NCBI RefSeq assembly: GCF_027595985.1
Contig: NC_073306.1
Location: 103,693,484 to 103,757,483 of the forward strand
Direction: 5' to 3'
Source of the DNA: Sorex araneus
Lineage: Eukaryota > Chordata > Mammalia > Eulipotyphla > Soricidae
DNA: 64,000 bases
Positions 1-10,022 of the stretch are shown piece after piece. The notes below the pieces were generated by a model, which ran no database searches, had not been told where the DNA came from, and worked only from the letters and a program-made list of their open reading frames with translations. Position 1 is the first letter of the stretch; each line of letters starts with the position of its first letter. The position numbers and the translations under genes were made by a program.

Positions 1-484
1 TTAGTTAATGTTTATCTTTAAACTTTCCTTTGGGTTTTACCCCTCATTTTCTCAGTTCCCCAAGTCTGATGCCTTATAAGCCAAACTTCTGGCAATTCTG
101 GACTTTGTATTTGTATTTGTATTGATTTCTATTTGAAATGATGTGTGTTGGTACCTGCTTTTCTATTTCCCCTGTAGCCTTTCTATATTTTACTATAGAG
201 CAATGTTCTTTGGTTAAACACAGAAAGACCATTAATGCTATGCTCCTTATATTTGGGAGCTGATTGACTCTGATGCAGATCTACTCCATAGGCATTGGTC
301 ATAATTACTTGACTCAGGCTTTAGTTGCTGTAGTTCCTAACACCCCAAGAGGGAGGTCCCACTGTGGGATTGGGATGGACCAGGGCAGGTGACAAAGCTA
401 CCCCGACATCAAAATGGGACAGTCTAGAAAGCATAAATACATGATTTTGATGCAAAATGTTATGACTTAAGAGACAGGACCCCC
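1..484. other. Unannotated flank, no gene or repeat recognised
   Basis: Moderately AT-rich sequence. The short reading frames lack codon structure or recognisable motifs, and nothing matches a repeat I know. Confidence 0.5.
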
Positions 485-627
485 GGGGCTGGAGCGATAG
501 GACAGCAGGTGGGTATTTGCCTTGCACGTGGCTGACCCGGGTTCAGTTCCCAGCATCCTATATGGCCCCCGAGCACTGCCAGGAGTAACCCCTGTGCATT
601 GCCGGGTATGACCCCCCCAAAAATAAA
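485..627 (+). mobile_element. SINE-A copy
   Basis: Starts GGGGCTGGAGCGATAGGACAG, with a box B-like GGGTTCAGTTCCC. The body (CATCCTATATGGCCCCCGAG, CCAGGAGTAACCCCTGTGC) is followed by a short A-rich tail. A stretch between the two body blocks is shorter than in full copies. No clear TSD seen. Confidence 0.85.
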
Positions 628-1440
628 CAGGACCCCCATGGAGAAGTGTAGGATAACATTGATTTGCCCTTCCTCCCTGGCTACAGGGAGCTCCGGTTTG
701 TTGATTGCTCCCTCAACCTGTCAATTGCCTTTGCCTCCAGATTAGACTCTGTTGACTTGTAAATATTGTTTTTCTCTTCTCCTTAATGTCCTTTGCATGG
801 TTAATTACTTCAGAGGAATTAGTTTTTGTATGGACACAGGAAGACAGTTAAAAAGACATGCTTTTGTAACTTGGGAGTCAATTGACTCCAGATAATATTA
901 CCTCCTGGACATCTGCTCTCTCTACTTAAGCCTCAGTTGCCCTTACTTCCTAGATTCCCAAAAGCAGGGTCCCAATGAGACACTGAATGGAGCCAGAGCA
1001 AGCTGTGAGCTACCATCAAAATGGGCCTGGCCAAAGCACCATAATACTTAAGTATAAGTTAAGAGCATGGTCATGGACAAATTCTGTTATGATCCAAAGA
1101 GTAATAACTAGATTCAGACCCTGCTAGGGTTAGGAATGATTAATCTGACTGAGCACTGTAGTCTGAGTCTGTGATGAGATTTCCCCAGGAGATCTTTAGT
1201 TAACCCTACAAGCCTAAATGCTCCTATTACTGTGTCCATACAGAACGGCAAATATTAGGAAGTAGAATTATGAGGTTAATTAAGTTACTGGTCTAAGGAG
1301 AGGAGAAACAACCTTAAGTACTATTTTACCTGGTGGGCTGCAGGTGGTCAGAACTAGTAGAAGAGATAAAGGAGAGACTTGTGGCCAGAGGTGGAGAACC
1401 ATTGTGGAGTGAGTTAGAAAGAGGGTTGGAGAGAGCTGGG
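628..1440. other. Repeat-poor stretch, nothing recognised
   Basis: Mixed-composition DNA without a long frame, SINE box or L1 similarity that I can see. A very old repeat could be hidden here. Confidence 0.4.
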
Positions 1441-1454
1441 AGAGAGTTGGAGTT

Positions 1455-2390
1455 GTGTTGTCTCCTATTTTTTAAATATTGACTTAGAGAGTTTTAGATG
1501 TAAAAGTGTTTCACATTCTTGTAAAATTGATTGCTAGATATTTGCTGTTTTGAGACTAAGTACACTTATCACTTTTATTTCTTTTGCATGTAAAAATGCA
1601 ACAAATTTTTGTATGTTTATTTTGTAGCTTGCTACTTGGTTATCTTGGCTTATTGCTTCTAAGAATTTTTTTTTTATTTTAGTCTTTCACTGTCACTGTC
1701 ATCCTGTTGCTCATCGATTTGCTCGAGTGGGCACCAGTAACGTCTCCATTGTGAGACTTGTTTGTTACTGTTTTTGGCATATTGAATGCGCCACTGTTAG
1801 CTTGCCAGGCTCTGCCGTGTGGGCCAGATACTCTTGGTAGCTTGCCAGGCTCTCTGAGAGGGACGGAGGAATTGAACTGGGGTCGGCCGCATGCAAAGCA
1901 AATACCCTACCCACTGTGCTACTGCTCCTGCCCATTTTAGTCTTTAGGGTCTTTAATTTAAATTATCATGCCATCTGCAATTATTGGTAGTTTTCGCTTC
2001 ATTTTCCATTTTGGGTATTTTTAATTTCTTTCTCTTGGCTCTAGTGAGGACTTCCAAAAGTCTGTTGAATAATTGAGCAAAAAGAAAGCATCCTTGTTTT
2101 ACAAATGATCTCAGAGAGACAACATCTAGTTTTATGTCATTGAGTATGATACTTACTATGTTTGTTGTATACGACCATGTTATCTTGTGGTATATTTCTT
2201 CTATCCCTATTTTGTTGAGAGTTTTAAATTACGAATGGATTTTGAATCTTGTCAAGAGATTGTCAATGGATGTTGAATTTGCATTTATTGATATGATCAT
2301 ATGATTTTAATTTTCCTTTTGTTTATATGGTTCATTAATTAATTGATTTGTGCTTGTATTCTTGGAATGAATTACACTTGATTGTGAGCT
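1455..2390 (-). mobile_element. Old L1 ORF2 fragment, reverse-transcriptase region
   Basis: Read on the minus strand, this aligns by eye with the RT core of mammalian L1 ORF2. Landmarks on the plus strand include ATGCCATCTGCAA, GAGGACTTCC, GCATCCTTG, TTGAGTATGAT and GATATGATCATATG. It is heavily diverged, with stops in all frames, so it is non-functional. It is interrupted by a SINE-B at 1688-1933. Confidence 0.75.
1688..1933 (-). mobile_element. SINE-B copy with 12 bp TSD, inside an old L1
   Basis: Nearly full-length SINE-B on the minus strand. Its head reads GCTACTGCTCCTGCCC at the right edge and its CACTGTCACTGTC end lies at the left edge. ATTTTAGTCTTT is exactly duplicated at 1676-1687 and 1934-1945. 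It splits an older L1, so it inserted later. Confidence 0.92.
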
Positions 2391-2404
2391 CAGAAAAAGA
2401 TATG

Positions 2405-2680
2405 TGGGTGCTGTGTGTGCATTTGGTGGAGTAGAACTTCCATATGACCCCAAAATTTCATTTTTTGATTTTTACCCTATAAACACAAAATTATTAATTC
2501 AAAACGTTAAATACACACCTCTGTTCATTGCAGTACTTATCACAATTGTCAAAATATAAAAATAACCAAATGTTCACTGACCAAAAAATGGATAAAGTTG
2601 ATTTATATGCACAAAGGACTATTATGCAGTTATTAAAAAAGGGTGAAATCCTGCAGCTTCCATTGTTTTGATCAATTTTA
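2405..2680 (+). mobile_element. Old L1 ORF2 C-terminal fragment
   Basis: Resembles the L1 ORF2 C-terminus coding stretch on the plus strand: CTTCCATATGACCCC, TGTTCATTGCAG, AATAACCAAATGTTCA and AAAAATGGATAAAG. It is degenerate and has no open frame. It faces away from the adjacent minus-strand L1 piece. Confidence 0.7.
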
Positions 2681-2908
2681 ATTTCAGATATTATTTCTAA
2701 AATTTATATTTGGGTCTTTTCAACTACATCTATTTCTGTTGAAATTGCCTATATATTAATTTATTATTTATAAATTTTTCATTTCACCCTTGAATATAGA
2801 TATAACAGATATTTCTAATTATGCTACTCATTTCAGCATTTGACTGAAATCATGGTTTTCTATATTGATTTTATTTTTTAATGGATTATAATGTCCTAAT
2901 TATCTTTT

Positions 2909-3093
2909 ATTAATTTATTTTCTTTATTACTGAGTCACTGTGAGTTATAGGTAGAAGCTTTCTTGTTTGATTTTCAATCACACAGCAATCAAACACCCAT
3001 CCCTCCACCAGTGCACATGCTCCACCATCAATATCCTCAGTATACTCTCCCTTTCCAACCCTCCCCCTGCCTTCATGGCAGACAATTTGCCCC

Positions 3094-3153
<60 letters not shown>

Positions 3154-3483
3154 TTTGGGCATTATGGTTTGCAATACAGATACTGAAAGTTTATCATGTT
3201 CGGTCCTTTATCTACTTTAAGCACACATCTCCCATCTCAAATGATACCTCCAACCATCATTGTCTTAGTTATTCCTTGTCTAAGCTGCCTTCTCCCCAGA
3301 TAATCAAACAGGCTTCCAGCTATAACGCAATCCCTCCCGGCCCTTGTATCTACTGTCCTTGGGTGTCAGCCTCATGTGATGTTATTCTATACTCCACAAA
3401 TGAGTGTGATCCTTCTATGTCCCTCTCTTTCTGACTCATTTCATTTAGCATGATACTCTCCATGTCCATCCACTTATAAGCAA
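2909..3483 (-). mobile_element. 5'-truncated young L1, 3' end only, with TSD
   Basis: Minus-strand L1 3' end. It runs from an A/T-rich tail (TTTATTACTGAGTCACTGTGAG) through the 3' UTR to the last ORF2 codons (TGACTCATTTCATTTAGCATG). Flanks CCTAATTATCTTT (2895-2907) and CCTAATTACCTTT (3484-3496) form a TSD with one mismatch. The 155-codon frame across it at 2967-3434 is a repeat translation, not a gene. Confidence 0.9.
3098..3152. repeat. (CT)n microsatellite in an L1 3' UTR
   Basis: About 27 uninterrupted CT units. Other L1 copies in the window have a GA/CT tract at the same 3' UTR position. Confidence 0.98.
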
Positions 3484-3694
3484 CCTAATTACCTTTTTTT
3501 AAATTTTGACTTGTATCCCAGGTAGTTTACATATTTTATTCTGAGTCTCTGTATTATATTTTATTCCTCTGAGGAAAAATATAGAGTAATTACCTGCTTT
3601 TCAATAGCAAATTTTTCAGAAATCTTGAGTTGTATTCTTGAAACATTTTTTTATATTTTAAGATTTTATTATTTTTTAAAAAATTAATTTTTTG

Positions 3695-3837
3695 TTGTTT
3701 TTGGACTACACCTGGCAGTGTTCAGGGCTTACTCTTGGTTTTATACAGGCAGTAGGGGAGATTATATAGGGTCTTGGGGACTGAACCTAGGTACAAAGCA
3801 AGTGTGCAAAGCAAGATAATAACTCTCTAGCCCCTAA
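3695..3837 (-). mobile_element. Old SINE-A copy
   Basis: Diverged minus-strand SINE-A: GGACTACACCTGGCAGTG at the left (3' end) and CTCTCTAGCCCC at the right (5' head). It has several substitutions in box B. Confidence 0.75.
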
Positions 3838-3908
3838 GATTTTATCCTTTTTTTATATACTATTTTTTTGAAGAAAACATCTCAAATTTTTATTCAAGAA
3901 AAAGTCTC

Positions 3909-4072
3909 GGGGGTTGGAGTGATAGTACAGCAGGTAGGGCGCTTGCCTTGCACGTGGACAACCCGGGTTCAATTCCTTGCATCCCATATGTCCCCTGAGC
4001 ACCGCCAGAAGCAATTCCTGAGTGCAAAGTCTGGAGTAACCACTGTCCATCACCAGGTGTGACCCCCCCGAA
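3909..4072 (+). mobile_element. SINE-A copy with 9 bp TSD
   Basis: Begins GGGGGTTGGAGTGATAGTAC and contains the box B-like GGGTTCAATTCC, CATATGTCCCCTGAGCACC and a short GAAACAAAA tail. AAAAGTCTC is duplicated at 3900-3908 and 4075-4083. Confidence 0.93.
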
Positions 4073-4083
4073 ACAAAAGTCTC

Positions 4084-4484
4084 AAAATGTCTGTTTTGCT
4101 CAAGACCAACACGGTGCCTCAGCTAAAGTACCTCACATAACATACGGGTTTCACTTTGTGATTCCATTATGTAGTTATGTGGCATTGTTTTATAGCCATT
4201 TAGCTTTCAAAACATATTGGATACCTAAGAGGAATATAAAAATTTTCTTCAATTTGTGGTGCTTAATCACTGTTCACTAAGATCCATGTTAGCTGGATCC
4301 AATAATAATCCATATTATACTGCAAGTGGGTATAATAACATCCAGTGGACTATATTGCTCACTTTTAAAATTCCAGAAATTATTCTGTATTATAAATAAA
4401 GAAAATATTATTATAAATAAGTAAAATATTAGACAAAGAAGCTTAGAACAACATGTAATTTTATTTAATAAATGTTTTTATATC
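4084..4484. other. AT-rich spacer, nothing recognised
   Basis: No SINE, L1 or coding pattern seen. It is rich in A/T runs, including TATTATAAATAAAG-like words near 4390-4430. Confidence 0.4.
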
Positions 4485-4495
4485 TTATTTTAAAA

Positions 4496-4740
4496 GCACT
4501 GTAGCACTGTCATCTTGTTGTTCATTGATTTGCTAGAGTGGGCACCAGTAGCGTCTCCATTGTGAGACTTGTCACTGTTTTTGGCATACCGAATACACCC
4601 ATGTGTAGCTTGCCAGGCTCTGCTATGCAGGTGGGATACTCTCGGTAGCTTGCTGGGCTCTTCAAGAGGGACGGAGAAATCAAACCTGGGTCAGCCACGT
4701 GCAAGGCAAACGCGTAACCCGCTGTGCTATCGCTCCAGTC
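4496..4740 (-). mobile_element. SINE-B copy with 11 bp TSD
   Basis: Full minus-strand copy. The CACTGTAGCACTGTC repeat end is at the left and the head GCTATCGCTCCAGTC is at the right. TATTTTAAAAG is duplicated at 4485-4495 and 4741-4751. Confidence 0.93.
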
Positions 4741-4846
4741 TATTTTAAAAGAGAACAAAGTATATATTTCCTTATGACTCTGCTAAAGGAGAAGCCAACA
4801 CAGGGGCTGAATGTTTTGTCTGTCCGTCAATATTGCATCTACAGGT

Positions 4847-4912
4847 GGAGCCAAGAGGAAGCCCTGAGCAAAGCTGGGTGTGCCACACAAATCAAAAAAA
4901 GAAGAAAGTATT
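4847..4912 (+). mobile_element. SINE-A 3' fragment
   Basis: Only the distal body survives: GAGCCAAGAGGAAGCCCTGAGC, then GCTGGGTGTG and an A-rich tail. The head is missing or unrecognisable. Confidence 0.6.
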
Positions 4913-4986
4913 TGAACCAGTTCTCACAGAGGAGATAAATTCCTGGGACTCCAAAAGTTGCTGGAGAATTTATATTAATTAATTTC

Positions 4987-5058
4987 TTTGATTGATAAAA
5001 ATTTATCAATCAAAAATTTCCTTTTGATTGATAAATGTTCTATTTATCAATCAAAAGG
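4987..5058. repeat. Two adjacent hairpins from one 13 bp word
   Basis: TTTGATTGATAAA (4987-4999) is followed after 2 bp by its exact complement (5002-5014). Next, CCTTTTGATTGATAAAT (5020-5036) is followed after 5 bp by its exact 17 bp complement (5042-5058). The same word thus occurs four times in alternating orientation. The origin is unknown. Confidence 0.95.
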
Positions 5059-5613
5059 AATCCTCCCTTAGTTAACTACGACAAAGAAACAGCAGAGCAG
5101 AAATTTATGTGAAAGGAAGTCACATGAGTTCATGACACTTGACTACAGACTAGCCAAGTCCTTCTGCAGTTAGATTCTGATATACCAAGACAAACAATAA
5201 TGAAAATAATAATAAATCTTGTAACTTACAGTAACATCCTAGGATATATCAGAGTCTGTATTTCCAGTGAGACGCTACATCCATGAAGAGGGAAATAACC
5301 CCTAGCCTGACTCGGAAGGACTTTTTTGTGCATTGCGGTTCTACAGACTTCTGAGGGCACAAAGTAATACCTTTCTGCAATCAAAAAGGCTTTCCTTGGT
5401 GGCAATTCAAGTGCTAATTGTCTTGAAGTGTAAATGCATCCTAATTGTACCAGAGACATTGCTGTAATTACAATACAAATAAGAAAGCCCATGGGTTTAA
5501 TTGTCTTGACTTCAATAATAGACCTGGCTTGTGGCTAACTTCTGAAAAGCTCAACTAGCAGCAAGCTACTATTTGATAGGCTTGGCTCATTTTGGTCAGC
5601 ATTTCTGGCAATT
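5059..5613. other. Repeat-poor stretch, nothing recognised
   Basis: An 88-codon minus-strand frame (5226-5492) lacks recognisable motifs and I treat it as chance. No mobile element seen. Confidence 0.4.
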
Positions 5614-5630
5614 AAGAAAATGTGTTGGAG

Positions 5631-5812
5631 GGACTGGAGCCATAGCACAGTGGGGAGGGCGTTTGCCTGGCATGCTGCTCACCTGGGTTCGATTCCCAGC
5701 ATCCCATATGGTCCCCCGAGTACCGCCAGGAGTAATTCCTGAATGCATGAGCCAGGAGTAACCCCTGTGCATCACGCGGTGTGACCCAAAAAGCAAAAAA
5801 AAAAAAAAAGAA
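5631..5812 (+). mobile_element. SINE-A copy with 17 bp TSD
   Basis: Full-length SINE-A: GGACTGGAGCCATAGCACAG, GGGTTCGATTCCC, and a long A-rich tail. AAGAAAATGTGTTGGAG is duplicated at 5614-5630 and 5813-5829. The target is the first bases of another SINE-A. Confidence 0.95.
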
Positions 5813-5824
5813 AAGAAAATGTGT

Positions 5825-5950
5825 TGGAGCCAGAGCAATAGTACACCAGGTAGGGCATTTGCTTTGCACATGGCCGACCCCGGTTCCATCCCCAGCATCT
5901 AAGTGCAGAGCCAAGAGTAACCCCTGAGCATTGCTGGGTGTGACCCAACG
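5825..5950 (+). mobile_element. SINE-A copy, internally shortened
   Basis: Starts TTGGAGCCAGAGCAATAGTAC. The head is followed by CCCAGCATCTAAGTGCAGAG, so the CATATGGTCCCC block is missing. It was present before the neighbouring copy inserted at its 5' edge. Confidence 0.85.
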
Positions 5951-6028
5951 TGTTGCTATGTGAGGCTGAGGGTAGGTAAGAAAGAGAAGAGATCGCTATG
6001 TCAATAATAGCTGAGAATGATCATGCTA

Positions 6029-6222
6029 GGCACCAGTAGCGTCTCCATTGTGAGACTTGTCACTGTTTTTGGCATACCGAATACACCCATGTGTAGCTTG
6101 CCAGGCTCTGCTGTGCGGGCGGGATACTCTCAGTAGCTTGCCAGGCTCTCCAATAAGAACGAAGGAATCGAACCCGGGTCCAAGGCAAATGCCCTACCTG
6201 CTGTGCTATCGCTCCAGCCCGA
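6029..6222 (-). mobile_element. SINE-B copy, 3'-shortened
   Basis: Minus strand. It begins at CACCAGTAGCGTCTCC and ends GCTATCGCTCCAGCCC, so the terminal CAGTG-type segment is absent. The head also has a deletion around the box A-box B interval. Confidence 0.9.
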
Positions 6223-6239
6223 GGGCTAAAAGTAGGTAA

Positions 6240-6311
6240 GGGATATTATTCATAACCTTTCAGTGCCAATATTGCAAACCACAAAGCCCAAAGGGAGGAG
6301 GAGGAAGGAGG

Positions 6312-6360
<49 letters not shown>

Positions 6361-6545
6361 AAAGCACCTGCTATAGAGGCAGAAGGTGGGGGGGGTGATG
6401 GGAGGATGGGAGGGAACCTGGATCCTGGGAAATGTACACTGGTGGTGGTGGCAGGATGGGTATTGGAATACTGCATGACTGAAATTCAATCATGAGCATA
6501 ATGGTTTATCTCACAGTGATTCAATAAGAAACTTTTTTTTTAAAA
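6240..6545 (+). mobile_element. L1 3' UTR fragment
   Basis: Plus-strand L1 3' UTR: TTGCAAACCACAAAGCCCA, a GA tract, a G-rich block, then ATGACTGAAATTCAATCATG and CAGTGATTCAATAAGAAAC before an A/T-rich tail. No ORF2 sequence is included. Confidence 0.88.
6316..6358. repeat. (GA)n microsatellite in an L1 3' UTR
   Basis: About 20 AG units, at the 3' UTR position equivalent to the CT tract of the minus-strand L1 at 2909-3483. Confidence 0.97.
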
Positions 6546-6561
6546 AAAAAGAGGAAAAGAA

Positions 6562-6710
6562 AATGTGTTTCTGGACTAGAGTGAGTATGACACTTGCCTT
6601 ACACTCCACCAACCTGAATTCAATTTCTGAGCACAGAGCCAGGAGTAAACACTGAGCACCGCCAGGTATGGTCCCAAACAAAAAAAGAAAAAAGAAAAAG
6701 AAAACTGTTT
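6562..6710 (+). mobile_element. Old SINE-A copy
   Basis: Diverged head (CTGGACTAGAGTGAGTATGAC) with the conserved distal body GAGCACAGAGCCAGGAGTAA, GAGCACCGCCAGGTATGG and an A-rich tail. The central body is deleted. Confidence 0.75.
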
Positions 6711-7067
6711 CTGGATACTGAGTGTTATCTGATAGATTCCCTCCAGGTTTTGTGTAAAGACTTTTTTTTTCTAGCATGCTGTATATAACAAGTATCCTGC
6801 AAGAGAAAACAGAGGGTAGCTCAGTAACACATCCTGATCTCAGCATGATGGACTTCTATAATTATAGCTTCTACCACTGATTTTTTTCTTACATACATTG
6901 GGGTTTTTTTTTAACTGCAAATTATAGATACTGTTTCTAGACAACATGCAAAAACAGAGTTTATTAGAAGGATGAAATATAGTTCAAGCATGGGAAAAGA
7001 TGAGGAACAGAACAAATCTGGGATCCAACTAGTAGGGTTTGCAACAACTAGGTTTATAACAATTAGT
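6711..7067. other. Unannotated spacer
   Basis: AT-rich, with T and A runs. No gene or repeat recognised. Confidence 0.4.
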
Positions 7068-7079
7068 GTCCTTTGCAAT

Positions 7080-7322
7080 CACTGTCGCTGTCATCCCATT
7101 GCTCATTGATTTGTTCGAGCGGGCACCACTAACATCTCTCATTGTGAGACTTATTGTTACTGTTTTTGGCATATCAAATACGCCACAGGTAGCTTGCCAG
7201 GCTCTGACGAGCAGGCGGGATACTCTCGTTAGCTTGCCGGGCACTCCAAGAGGTGGAGGAATCGAACATGGGTCGGCTGCATGAAAGGCGAACGGCCTAC
7301 CACTGTGCTATCGCTCCAGCCC
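7080..7322 (-). mobile_element. SINE-B copy with 12 bp TSD
   Basis: Full minus-strand copy ending GCTATCGCTCCAGCCC. GTCCTTTGCAAT is duplicated at 7068-7079 and 7323-7334. Its distal end reads CACTGTCGCTGTCATCC. Confidence 0.94.
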
Positions 7323-7639
7323 GTCCTTTGCAATAACTAAGCCAAATAGGCACTTTCTGGGTCCAGAGAATTCAGTGGGTCGAGATTGGTTTCATTGCCT
7401 CAGGCTTAGATCTCAGAGCACTTTGACTGACAGCATCTTAACAGCTCCCAGTAGAAGGGAGGTTGTTCCCTACGAGGTTATAGAGAAGGGAGAAAGGAGT
7501 ACATGGGTGGGGAAGACAAAGAAAAAGCCCCAATAAATTCTACAAAAGCACCGACAGGCATGCTCTAAATATAATCTATAGGGATGCTTCCTCTACATGG
7601 AAGGACATTCCGTATTGCAGCCACTATTGAGTCTTTGAA

Positions 7640-7895
7640 AGTCAGACAACCTTCTCCAGGAAACCTCCCTTATTCAAGCACAAACCTTCACCAGCTCTTA
7701 AGTCAAAGTCAGACATCCCACAGTCTCCTGGGTTTCCTCGATCACTTCTGTTAAAACATTGTAGTAATTATTCTGAGTCTCTGACTACTTTGAGAGGGAA
7801 AAAAACTTTCTTTTTCAATTTTCTATTCTTAGCACCTACACATATAGCCACTCAACAGATGTTTCTTGAATAAATGGTTAGAAAGGAAAATAAAC
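7640..7895 (+). mobile_element. L2 LINE 3' fragment, ancient
   Basis: Diverged match to the 3' end of mammalian L2: CTTCTCCAGGAAACCTCCC upstream, then TCTTAGCACCTACAC and CTCAACAGATGTTTCTTGAA at the end. The order and spacing are as expected for L2. Confidence 0.7.
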
Positions 7896-8760
7896 TGGTG
7901 AATGAATCTGATGCTTTCTAGAATTTAAACTATACTTATTTTAATTTATGATTAAATATGTAATCAGAGAGAGGAGGAATCAATTATAGTGTATTGATCT
8001 AGCAAGTATCTTCAAGACACTATCAGTATAAATTTCTTAAAGGATTTGCTGCAACTTTGAGGCCATAGAACATAAATAAGTTTATTTTTTCTCAATAGCT
8101 CATTTTTTTATCTGCTGTCTTCTGCTGTTCCAGAGACATAAGTGAAAAGTGAAGGTTATCACATTGTCATTCTCCTAAGTCAGGAAATGCCTATGAAGAT
8201 GTGCTTTATACCAAGTATCACAATTTTTGTTAACTGCCTGAGAATTATTGTGCTCTCTGGCTACATGTTACCTACTCCAAAATAGATTCTAGGCAAACAC
8301 ACCAGGTAAAATAAATTAAATCAGATTTATTCAGCCTCAAATAGATTCTGGCTGACACCTAAATTCACCTTCCCATTTAAGAATTCATCATTTATCAATC
8401 ATGTTTTCCTATTCAAGGTTATAAAAAGTGTCCACAAATTTGTGAGAGTTTTCCAGCGAGTGTTTATGTGAGTGTTTTTTGCATTCGATAGGGCAGGTGA
8501 ACAGTACCGGGTTGGCTCCTATGAGCCTTAGATTTAAAGGGGTGCTGAGAAATCTGGGGACTGACTAACTGAGGTAGAAACTAGTGAGGAAGTTAGTCTT
8601 TACCCTGACCTAGTGTTCCAAGCAGGCAAGCATGTTTTTTTTACTAAATTCTAAATTATTTGCTTAGTACCTACCTATAGGGCTGGAAAACCCTATATGT
8701 GACCTAGGTAGAGTGTTCACTTTGCTTAGTCACTGATGGATCGTATTAAAATTAAGACTC
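7896..8760. other. Repeat-poor stretch, nothing recognised
   Basis: No lineage-specific SINE or L1 and no plausible exon. AT-rich. Confidence 0.4.
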
Positions 8761-8930
8761 CTGGAGCCAGAGAGATAGTGCTGGCTTCCATAAAGCTCAC
8801 CAGGGTTTGATCCCTTATACCCCTTATAGTCCTTCAAGCCGTCCAGGAGTGAGTTATGAGTGCAGAGTCAGAAGTAAGCCCTAAGTATCACAGGGTGTGG
8901 CTCAAAACCAGTAATGAAAAAAATAACTAA
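8761..8930 (+). mobile_element. Old SINE-A copy
   Basis: Diverged: CTGGAGCCAGAGAGATAGTG, GGGTTTGATCCC, CCAGGAGTGAG, GTGCAGAGTCAGAAGTAAGC and CACAGGGTGTGGC, followed by a weak A-rich tail. Confidence 0.8.
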
Positions 8931-9334
8931 ATAACAAAATTAAGACTTCTCTCCACGCACCTGAATTTGCAAAGGGTGCTGAGGTGGATAAAGTCATGCA
9001 CGGGATGCAGGTCTGGTGCCAGAGGCATAGCTAAGGAGCAAAGCAGGGACTACACTCCAATCCCCTCCATTCTGATCCTAACAATTTTGCTACGGGAAAC
9101 ACTGAATACCCAGGCATGGCGTCTCTGCTTTAGATGAGCCTGGTCTCTGGGAAAGAAGAGAATATGATGCAAAGTAAACTATGCATTGCAAATCCATGAA
9201 GTATAAAAAGTAATAAAATAGGATTTCACACAGTATCTAACTTGAGACCTGATGAAAACATAATGAGAGCTAATCTCAGTGTCAGGAGAGAGCACCAAAT
9301 TTTTTTAATGTGTTTTTTCATTTAAAAAAAAAAA

Positions 9335-9470
9335 ATGGGAGGCCACACCCAACAGTACTCAGCAGGGCTCTGTGCTCAGAGATCACTCCGAAGGCTTGAG
9401 GTACCATATGGGGTACCAAGGATTAAACTTGGTTTGCAAGGCAAGTGTCTTACCCACGGTGGCACCCATT
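9335..9470 (-). mobile_element. Old SINE-A copy
   Basis: Minus strand: GGCCACACCCAACAGTACTC, then GTACCATATGGGGTACC and AAACTTGGTTTGCAAGGCAA at the head side. The T-rich strand of the tail lies at the left. Confidence 0.8.
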
Positions 9471-9894
9471 TGTTTTTAATTTTAAGCACCAAACATATGG
9501 AAAAGTATAAAAATGTATGTGTTGATCCCTGCTTGTCTTTAAACATTTTTACACCTGGGGACCTCTTAGCACATATCCACAGACCAACAGTTAATCACAT
9601 TGTAATTTCAATTTTTTTTTGGCAGGCCTGCAGTTGAAAACCATTGAACTATAGTCTCTATACTATAAACTAGATTGAACAATAACATTTTATCATATTT
9701 GGCTCAAATTTTCTTTGTCTTCCTGTATAAAGTTACTACTATCCACTCCTTTTTTCTCAGTCTCTAAATGCAGTCCCTCCATTTGATATTTGTCATGCGC
9801 ATGTTTTGAGACAGTCATTATGTGTTTAGTGTAGGAGCCTTCCCACTGGTGCTCATGGGCCCTCAACATCACTTCTGGCCACACTGATATTAGC

Positions 9895-10022
9895 AAGCCA
9901 CGCCTGACAGTTTAGTACTCGGACATGATGATGCTGGGGAAGAAAAGGGCATGACGTGCCAGTATACTCAGGACATTGATTAGGCAGAGAATGCATTCTA
10001 CCCCTTGAGCCAGCTCCCTGAT
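9895..10022 (-). mobile_element. Probable old SINE remnant
   Basis: GCCACGCCTGACAGTTTAG at the left and CCCCTTGAGCCAGCTCCC at the right match the ends of an old minus-strand SINE-A-like element. The middle is not alignable by eye. Confidence 0.45.

Noticed and set aside
3098..3152. CRISPR-like regular repeats (also at 10522, 42531 and 58074)
   Set aside because: These are simple sequence repeats without spacers; the rest of the window is clearly mammalian.
2967..3434. 155-codon frame with a Leu/Ser repeat that looks like a membrane protein
   Set aside because: It is the translation of a minus-strand L1 3' UTR and its CT microsatellite.
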